From contig CAMLLJ010000078.1 of the NCBI GenBank assembly GCA_946480845.1, positions 1 to 11,682 of the forward strand: a stretch of DNA of 11,682 nucleotides, written 5' to 3'. The notes under the pieces are model-generated. The model did no database searches, was not told the DNA's origin, and saw only the letters and a list, made by a program, of their open reading frames with translations. This document shows, piece by piece, positions 7,336 through 11,682 of the stretch; positions within the stretch are counted from its first letter, which is position 1, and every line of letters begins with the position of its first letter. Source of the DNA: an uncultured Gemmatimonadota bacterium (GTDB taxonomy: Bacteria; Gemmatimonadota; Gemmatimonadetes; Gemmatimonadales; GWC2-71-9). The translations under genes and the position numbers were made by a program.

Positions 7336-7872
7336 TCACTTGCCCAGTATCGTCCCGATCCCCTCCTCCAGCTGCTTCACGCTGATCGGCCCCGAATGCA
7401 CGGTGCGGATCATCCCCGCGCTGTCCACGAAGATCGTCGTCGGCAGCGCGATCAGCTTGTAGTTCCGGCGCGAACGCCCGCGCGGATCCAGCGCCACCGT
7501 GAAGTCCACGCCGTACTCCTTGGCGAACGCCTCCACGTCCTTCGTGTTCAGCTCCTGGTCCCGCTGGTTCACCGCGAGGATCTCGAGCCCGTTGGCCTGG
7601 TATCGCCGGTGTGCCGCCACGAGCGCCGGGAACTCGTCCTTGCAGGGCGGGCACCAGGTGCCCCAGAAGGTGAGCACCACCGGCCGGCCCCGGAGCGCCG
7701 AGAGCTTCACCCGCCCGCCGGCGAGCGTCTCGAGGTCGATCTCGGGCGCCGCGATCCCCGTGGCAATCGCCTTCGCCGACGATGGCCGGGCCAGCACCTG
7801 CGCGTCGGCGGCGGTTCTCTGCCCCGCCAGCGCGAACATCACCGCGGCCAGCCACACGATTCGCGCGCGCAT
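7336..7872 (-). CDS. Secreted TlpA/ResA-like thiol-disulfide oxidoreductase
   Basis: 178 residues. An N-terminal signal segment (MRARIVWLAAVMFALAG, likely cleaved near residues 24-25) precedes a thioredoxin fold of the AhpC/TSA-Redoxin-TlpA type. The active site WGTWCPPCKDEFP has the cysteine pair at 74 and 77, VVLTFWGTW is the strand before it, and the cis-proline is in ALPTTIFVD (Pro144). Family role: reduction of disulfides in exported proteins, often in cytochrome c maturation or metal-centre assembly; the actual partner is not known here. It starts 3 nt after the stop of the upstream beta-barrel gene, so the two are co-transcribed and probably translationally coupled; no clear Shine-Dalgarno of its own is seen. 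The preceding gene suggests an envelope role. Confidence 0.92.
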   Translation of the reverse strand: MRARIVWLAAVMFALAGQRTAADAQVLARPSSAKAIATGIAAPEIDLETLAGGRVKLSALRGRPVVLTFWGTWCPPCKDEFPALVAAHRRYQANGLEILAVNQRDQELNTKDVEAFAKEYGVDFTVALDPRGRSRRNYKLIALPTTIFVDSAGMIRTVHSGPISVKQLEEGIGTILGK

Positions 7873-7875
7873 CGC

Positions 7876-8940
7876 TCAGAACCGGTGAGAATAGCTGGCG
7901 AAGACCAGGTACTTGGCGAACCCGCCGGCGTTGGGCGCGGCGCCGGGCTGCTGCTCCGTGATGCTCTTTGTCCGGTTGAGGTGCATCCGCACCGGGACGC
8001 TGACGGTGAAGCTGCTCTTCCCGCGGGTGAGCGACAGGCCCGGATCGGCGTAGACGATGTACGAGGTCCGCTTGACGGTCATCGAGTCGCCCCCGCCGAT
8101 CAGGTCGCGCCTGGGAATTCCGTCCAGCCGGGCACCCAGGCTCGCACTGAGCCCGAGATCGGACAGCACGTCGAAGGCCGCCCCGGCCCGGGCCGAATAC
8201 ACGTCCGGCACCGACCATTGCAGCGGCGACCCTGGCGACATCACCACCTCGGTCCGGCTCCGCGGGCTGATCATGTACGCGCCGAATCCGTACAGCGAGA
8301 CCCGGTCCGAGAGCTGCCGGAACCCCTGCACCTGGGTGAGGATCGCCCAGCCGCCGTCGCCGGGCTGGATGGTCTGGTCGGCCGGGAAGTCCACGGGGCC
8401 CGAGGCCGTGAAGAACTGGCTTGGCTTCGTATGGCTGCCCGTCGGCGCTTTCACGCCGAGCCCGATGCCGATGTTCCCGCGCTGGTGCGTGCGCGGCTGG
8501 AGCAGCCACGCCTCGCCCTGCACGCTGATGTCGCCGATGCCGCTGGCCGTCTGCTCGTGCCGCGCGCCGTCTGGCCAGATCCGGGAGATGGACCCGGTCG
8601 AGAACGGGACGCTCACCCGCGCCCGGAAGCGGTCGTTGAAGGAGTAGGCAACGTCCGCCACGAAGGTGTGAACCCGGAACTCGGGGGGAACACCCCCTGG
8701 TGCGAGACTGCTGCTCTCCTCGGACCCGATGAACCACTGGTTCGAGAGGAGGCGGCGGTAGGCGAGGGTCACCTTCCATTCCCGGGCGGGCTGGTAGGCC
8801 TCGCCCTCGCCGCCAAGGCTGACCGGGGTGGTGAACCGGATCGGCTCGCAGCCCTGCGCGGCTGCGCGGGCGGGCAGGAGCGAGAGGCCGACGGCGCCCG
8901 CCAGCGCCATGACCGCACGGTGCAGACTGGAGGATCTCAT
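7876..8940 (-). CDS. Predicted outer-membrane beta-barrel protein (phenol MetA-pathway 'transporter'-like)
   Basis: 354 residues from ATG 8940. A signal peptide (hydrophobic MALAGAVGLSLLPARAAAQG) ends near residue 30. The rest is rich in alternating polar/hydrophobic, aromatic strands (WKVTLAYRRLL, FVADVAYSFNDRFRARVSVPF, NIGIGLGVKAPTG, SLYGFGAYMIS) and ends in VFASYSHRF, with the terminal Phe typical of barrels inserted by the BAM machinery. The pattern resembles proteins annotated as transporters of the MetA-pathway phenol degradation family; that name says little about substrate. An ATG at 9000 in the same frame would add 20 residues before the signal peptide. ATG 8940 is preferred because AGGAGG lies 7 nt upstream of it and a promoter -10 element abuts the 9000 start. 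It is first in an operon with the TlpA-like gene. Confidence 0.85.
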   Translation of the reverse strand: MRSSSLHRAVMALAGAVGLSLLPARAAAQGCEPIRFTTPVSLGGEGEAYQPAREWKVTLAYRRLLSNQWFIGSEESSSLAPGGVPPEFRVHTFVADVAYSFNDRFRARVSVPFSTGSISRIWPDGARHEQTASGIGDISVQGEAWLLQPRTHQRGNIGIGLGVKAPTGSHTKPSQFFTASGPVDFPADQTIQPGDGGWAILTQVQGFRQLSDRVSLYGFGAYMISPRSRTEVVMSPGSPLQWSVPDVYSARAGAAFDVLSDLGLSASLGARLDGIPRRDLIGGGDSMTVKRTSYIVYADPGLSLTRGKSSFTVSVPVRMHLNRTKSITEQQPGAAPNAGGFAKYLVFASYSHRF

Positions 8941-8947
8941 GATCCGG

Positions 8948-8953
8948 CCTCCT
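8948..8953 (-). promoter_or_regulatory. Shine-Dalgarno AGGAGG of the beta-barrel gene
   Basis: A perfect AGGAGG on the minus strand stands 7 nt before ATG 8938-8940. This is the strongest ribosome binding site in the window and decides the start in favour of 8940 over the in-frame ATG at 8998-9000. Confidence 0.8.
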
Positions 8954-9000
8954 GGCATGTGGGGGGCGCCCAGGAAGGAAGGTGACTCTCGGGCCGCCAT

Positions 9001-9009
9001 ATCTTAGCA
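9001..9009 (-). promoter_or_regulatory. Extended -10 promoter of the beta-barrel/TlpA operon
   Basis: On the minus strand the sequence reads TGCTAAGAT: a TG dinucleotide, one base, then TAAGAT (9006-9001), matching the extended -10 form of housekeeping promoters. A start of transcription near 8994 would give a leader of about 54 nt before ATG 8940, including the AGGAGG. No good -35 hexamer is seen at the expected distance, which extended -10 promoters tolerate. Not experimentally supported. Confidence 0.5.
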
Positions 9010-9124
9010 CGAGAATCGGGGGCCGGATACGACGCGGGGGTTGGTGGCAGGGCGGCAGTCGGGAATATTGTCTGTCTGACTCCCCGGGACCTGCCGCCTC
9101 GCACCCCTCGCCTTCGAGCAGCTC

Positions 9125-9397
9125 ATGTGCCGCAACATCAAGACCCTCTATAACTTCGACCCCCCGGTCACGGATGACGAGATCCGGGCGGCGTCGCTCC
9201 AGTTCGTCCGCAAGCTCACCGGCTTCAGCAAGCCCTCGCAGGCCAACGAGGCCGCCTTCGAGCGGGCGGTGAACGAGACGGCCGCCGTCGCCCGCACCCT
9301 GCTGGACTCGCTGGTCACCTCCGCCGCCCCTCGAGACCGCGAGGTGGAGGCGGCGAAGGCGCGCGCGCGGGCCGAGGCGCGGTTCGGCGGGCACTGA
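9125..9397 (+). CDS. DUF2277 family small protein
   Basis: 90 residues, the usual size for the family. The start MCRNIKTLYNFDPPVTDDEIRAA and the middle LQFVRKLTGFSKPSQANEAAF are the conserved signature of DUF2277 (a two-cysteine-free, single N-terminal Cys protein). No signal peptide or membrane helix; the C-terminal third is a charged helix (EVEAAKARARAEARF). It is probably cytosolic. Its biochemical role is unknown. ATG 9125 fits the conserved MCRNI beginning exactly, although no Shine-Dalgarno is obvious. The upstream gap (9010-9124) is shared with the divergent barrel operon. The gene converges on the response regulator, with only 4 nt between their stop codons. Confidence 0.9.
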   Translation: MCRNIKTLYNFDPPVTDDEIRAASLQFVRKLTGFSKPSQANEAAFERAVNETAAVARTLLDSLVTSAAPRDREVEAAKARARAEARFGGH

Positions 9398-9401
9398 ACG
9401 A

Positions 9402-10124
9402 TTACCGCGGCAGTGCCACGGCCTCCGCCAGCGCTGCCCGCCGCCGCCGCGCCACCGGCACGCGCGCCCCACTCGTCAGGATCGCCACCCCGCCCCCGTC
9501 GGCGGCCGGCTCCAGCGCCCGGACCGCGGACAGCCGCACCAGTGCCCCCCGGTGCACCCGAAGGAACCCGTGCTCCCGCACCCGCTCCTCCAGCCGGTCG
9601 AGCGGCTGGCGCAGCAGGTAGCCCTGCGCCCGGTTCCATACCCGTGCGTAGTGGCCGGCGGACTCGATCCACTCGATCTCATCGAGTCCGAGTACCAGCG
9701 ACCCGCGCGACGTGCTCACCGCGATCGTCGGCACCGGCGCCGTCCCGTCCGCGGCCGCGAGCCGCGCCGAGAGCCGCCGCATGGCCCGCGCGAACCGGGC
9801 CTCCGTCACCGGCTTCACCAGGTAGTCCACCGCCTCCACGTCGAACGCGCTGATCGCATAGCGGTCGTGCGCCGTCAGGAACACCACTGCCGGCATCCGC
9901 TCCGGCGTCCGCAGGCGGATCACATCGATCCCGCCGAGTTCCGGCATCTGGATGTCGAGGAAGACCGCGTCGGGCCGGAGTCGCTCGATCGCCTCGAGTG
10001 TCTGGCGCCCGTCCCGGGCCTCTCCGGCCACGATGAAGTCCGCATACGCCGCCAGCAGCATCCGCACGCCGCGCCGCGCGGCCGGCTCGTCGTCCGCCAC
10101 CAGCACCCGCCGCTCACGTGGCAT
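9402..10124 (-). CDS. LytTR-family response regulator (AlgR/LytR type)
   Basis: 240 residues from ATG 10124. The receiver domain (about 6-120) has the acidic pair Asp11/Asp12, phospho-acceptor Asp57 (VFLDIQMPELGG), Thr84 (FLTA) and Lys104 (YLVKP), the complete set for phosphorylation. The LytTR DNA-binding domain (about 133-236) shows IEWIESAGHYARVW, LLRQPLDRLEERV and FLRVHRGALVRL. It acts as a transcription factor on direct-repeat sites in promoters. The frame is open further upstream to 10295, but ATG 10124 is chosen because it opens a normal receiver domain and has GGGAGGA (10136-10130) 5 nt upstream. It overlaps the end of the sensor kinase gene by 11 nt; the two form a two-component pair. 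Confidence 0.95.
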   Translation of the reverse strand: MPRERRVLVADDEPAARRGVRMLLAAYADFIVAGEARDGRQTLEAIERLRPDAVFLDIQMPELGGIDVIRLRTPERMPAVVFLTAHDRYAISAFDVEAVDYLVKPVTEARFARAMRRLSARLAAADGTAPVPTIAVSTSRGSLVLGLDEIEWIESAGHYARVWNRAQGYLLRQPLDRLEERVREHGFLRVHRGALVRLSAVRALEPAADGGGVAILTSGARVPVARRRRAALAEAVALPR

Positions 10125-11193
10125 CGAGGTCCTCCCGGGCGAAGGCCGTCTCGCCATACGGCATTCGAAGCACGGCCACGGTCCCGCCATCCGGCCGCGG
10201 CGAGACCACGAGCGACGCGCGGCCGCCGTAGAGCGCCGCAAGCCGCGCGCGCGTGTTCTCCAGCCCATGTCCCGGCGCCACCGGCGCCGCCGCATCGATC
10301 CCGAAGCCGTCGTCGGAGACCGTGAGCACGAGCGCGTCTCCTTCCCGCCTCGCGCTGACCGAAAGGCGCCCCGCGGCCGTACGTCGCGACACCCCGTGCC
10401 GGATCGCGTTCTCCACCAGGTGCTGCAGCGCGAACCGCGGCACCGCCGCCGCCAGCAACGCGTCGGGCACGTCGAATTCGGGCCGGAGCCGGTCCGGGAA
10501 GCGCGCCTGCTCGACGGCGAGGTACTGCCGCACCAGCGTCAGCTCCTCGCCGAGCGCCACGACGGTGTCCTCCGGGTCGGCGAGCGTCCGCCGCAGGACG
10601 TCGCTCAGCTGCTCGACGACGGTGGCCGCCCGCATATCCCCCTCGCGCACCAGCACCGCCACGGTATTGAGGCTGTTGAAGAGGAAGTGCGGATTGAGCC
10701 GGGCCTGCAGCGCGGCGAGGCGCGCCGAGGCCGCCTGCGCCTCCCACTCGCGCGCCGCGGTGAAATGGCGGATGGCGTGCTCGATCCCCACCATGCCCAG
10801 GTAGACGCCGGTCCCGAACGGAAGCGTGATGTAGAACCAGGCGACGAACGAGAACCCGACCCCGCGCTCGAAGGTGTCCACGCCGAGCAGCGCCTTGAGC
10901 AGGGTGCCGAGACCGGCCCACGCGGCGCAGAACGCGAGCGCGGCGACGGCATGCAGGAGCACCCGCGACGCCAGGCGCGGCCGCACCACCGGCCACCGGC
11001 GCGAGATGGCGAAGATCAGCGGCACGAAGAGCCCGTAGATGAGCCAGTCGAGGCTCTCGAACGCGAGCCTGGCCCCGGACGGCGGCGGCTCGCCCCAGAG
11101 ACGCGACTGCGCCAGCCGGCTCACCAGCGCCAGCACGGCAGGCCCCATCCAGGCGGCCGACACGAGCATCCAGGGACGGATTCGGGAAGTCAT
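10114..11193 (-). CDS. LytS/YehU-type sensor histidine kinase
   Basis: 359 residues. Four membrane helices (about 7-27, 46-64, 76-100 and 113-134) make a small sensor part without a recognisable extracellular domain. A short coiled linker (142-166) then leads to the His_kinase domain with phospho-acceptor His169 in LNPHFLFNSLNTV, the form special to the LytS group. The ATPase domain has the N box HLVENAIRHG (Asn262), the G1 box DDGFGI (294-299) and the G2 box GHGLENTRARL (308-318). It phosphorylates the LytTR regulator encoded directly after it. The ligand is unknown; with so little outside the membrane it may sense within the bilayer. ATG 11193 has a weak Shine-Dalgarno. It is divergent from the acyltransferase-like gene. 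Confidence 0.95.
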   Translation of the reverse strand: MTSRIRPWMLVSAAWMGPAVLALVSRLAQSRLWGEPPPSGARLAFESLDWLIYGLFVPLIFAISRRWPVVRPRLASRVLLHAVAALAFCAAWAGLGTLLKALLGVDTFERGVGFSFVAWFYITLPFGTGVYLGMVGIEHAIRHFTAAREWEAQAASARLAALQARLNPHFLFNSLNTVAVLVREGDMRAATVVEQLSDVLRRTLADPEDTVVALGEELTLVRQYLAVEQARFPDRLRPEFDVPDALLAAAVPRFALQHLVENAIRHGVSRRTAAGRLSVSARREGDALVLTVSDDGFGIDAAAPVAPGHGLENTRARLAALYGGRASLVVSPRPDGGTVAVLRMPYGETAFAREDLDAT

Positions 11194-11208
11194 GGAGCGG
11201 TCGCGTAC

Positions 11209-11256
11209 GGTATCCCGCGCTCACGGCCCCCGCAATGACGGCCGCGGGGAATGACC
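11209..11256. repeat. GC-rich hairpin with repeated AATGAC
   Basis: CCCCGC (11228-11233) and GCGGGG (11244-11249) form a perfect 6-bp stem around a 10-nt loop. AATGAC occurs at 11234-11239 and again at 11250-11255. The segment opens with GGTATCCCGCG and closes with GAATGACC, an arrangement like the border sequences of the GGTCAT-type elements elsewhere in the window. It may be a second dispersed repeat type or a leader structure of the histidine kinase gene. Weak call. Confidence 0.3.
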
Positions 11257-11268
11257 GCCCACGCCGCT

Positions 11269-11297
11269 GCAACGACCGTTCGTGCCGCAATCGTTGC
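11269..11297. promoter_or_regulatory. Candidate LytTR/AlgR-type binding site with flanking inverted repeat
   Basis: ACCGTTCGTG (11275-11284) differs in one base from ACCGTTCGTC, the published recognition sequence of the LytTR regulator AlgR of Pseudomonas. It lies within an inverted repeat, GCAACGA (11269-11275) and TCGTTGC (11291-11297), in the 133-bp gap between the divergent histidine kinase and acyltransferase-like genes. A local LytTR regulator acting here (self-control or control of the divergent gene) is an inference. A second, properly spaced copy, usual for LytTR proteins, was not found. Confidence 0.4.
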
Positions 11298-11326
11298 GCG
11301 GCAGCCGGCCGAGCGGACATTGGGGC

Positions 11327-11682
11327 ATGCCCGCAAGCCACGCCCGCATCCAGTCGATCGACATCGTCCGCGGTGCCGTCATGGTCCTGATGGCGCTCGA
11401 CCACGTCCGCGTCTACGCCGCCGTCCCGCCCGGCGGCAGCGACCCGGGCGTGTACTTCACCCGGTGGATCACTCACTTCTGCGCGCCGGCCTTCGTCTTC
11501 CTCGCCGGCACCGGCGCCTTCCTGCACGGACGGAAGCTGGGCGATCCGGCCGCGCTGTCCCGCTATCTCGTTACCCGCGGTGCACTGCTGGTCCTGCTCG
11601 AGCTGACGGTGAGCCGGGTGAGCTGGACCTTCAACTTCGACTTCTACAACTACACCGAGGCCAACGTCATCTGGGCGATCGG
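11327..11682 (+). CDS. DUF1624 / heparan-alpha-glucosaminide N-acetyltransferase-like membrane protein, N-terminal part
   Basis: Starts at ATG 11327 and runs open to the window end (118 full codons). The opening IQSIDIVRGAVMVLMALDHVRVY is the signature of the DUF1624 / HGSNAT-like acyltransferase family: a Ser-Asp-x-x-Arg-Gly segment entering the first membrane helix, followed by an Asp-His pair at its end. Further helices appear at APAFVFLAGTGAFLHG and YLVTRGALLVLLELTV. Members are polytopic inner-membrane proteins thought to pass acetyl groups from cytoplasmic acetyl-CoA to sugars outside; the substrate here is not known. The upstream gap holds the candidate LytTR site. GGGG at 11322-11325 is the only Shine-Dalgarno-like sequence. 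The 3' part is outside the window. Confidence 0.88.
   Translation, partial: MPASHARIQSIDIVRGAVMVLMALDHVRVYAAVPPGGSDPGVYFTRWITHFCAPAFVFLAGTGAFLHGRKLGDPAALSRYLVTRGALLVLLELTVSRVSWTFNFDFYNYTEANVIWAI

Noticed and set aside
9041..9071. A possible promoter for DUF2277: TTGGTG (9041-9046) and TATTGT (9066-9071).
   Set aside because: Spacing is 19 bp and both hexamers are poor matches, too weak to annotate.
7247..9472. A 741-residue minus-strand frame covering the TlpA and barrel genes.
   Set aside because: It is out of frame with two well supported genes on the same strand, is low-complexity Arg/Gly/Ala-rich, and ends in the repeat (VIPNAARDLL-type peptide).
10125..10295. An upstream extension of the response regulator reading frame.
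   Set aside because: It lies inside the histidine kinase gene, is Arg-rich without a domain, and the ATG at 10124 has a good Shine-Dalgarno and opens a normal receiver domain.
9920..11527. A 535-residue minus-strand frame spanning the histidine kinase and the start of the acyltransferase-like gene.
   Set aside because: It is a shifted frame of the histidine kinase and reads antisense into the DUF1624 gene; no motifs are seen.

Overview
The window is very GC-rich. It looks like chromosomal DNA of a Gram-negative-type soil or environmental bacterium, most likely Gemmatimonadota, with Acidobacteriota as the main alternative. The clues are two large transmembrane Ser/Thr kinases with TolB-like and TPR periplasmic parts, an ECF sigma factor of the kind linked to such kinases, a DUF2277 gene, a predicted outer-membrane barrel protein, and dispersed palindromic repeats built on GGTCATCCCGAGCG. 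The phylum is inferred from gene content only; no phylogenetic marker gene is present.

Layout. Plus strand: 1-906 is the 3' part of an Nramp-like divalent metal transporter whose last codons lie inside a palindromic repeat. 940-3870 is a transmembrane Ser/Thr kinase with TPRs. 4003-4563 is an ECF sigma factor, overlapping by 4 nt with 4560-7208, a second TPR kinase. 7209-7335 is a convergent junction filled by a compound repeat with a 30-bp inverted stem. Minus strand: 8940-7336 is a two-gene unit, a beta-barrel outer-membrane protein followed by a secreted TlpA/ResA-like thioredoxin, with a good Shine-Dalgarno and an extended -10 promoter. Plus strand: 9125-9397 is a small DUF2277 protein. 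Minus strand: 11193-9402 is a LytS-type histidine kinase and a LytTR response regulator overlapping by 11 nt. Plus strand: 11327 to the window end is the 5' part of a DUF1624 / heparan-alpha-glucosaminide N-acetyltransferase-like membrane protein.

How the genes fit together. The centre is a signalling block of kinase, sigma factor and kinase on one strand, with no anti-sigma factor visible in the window. The simplest inference is that the coupled kinase (4560-7208) controls the sigma factor, with its periplasmic TolB-like/TPR part as sensor or docking surface; the first kinase may be a paralogue feeding the same circuit. On the right, the LytS/LytTR pair is divergent from the acyltransferase-like gene. 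The shared 133-bp gap carries a 9-of-10 match to the AlgR-type LytTR box beside an inverted repeat, a candidate site for the local regulator. The TlpA plus barrel operon looks like ordinary envelope redox and transport housekeeping.

No tRNA, rRNA, CRISPR array, transposase or integrase was recognised, and no gene-free stretch exceeds 300 bases. Many long antisense reading frames exist but are by-products of high GC at third codon positions.
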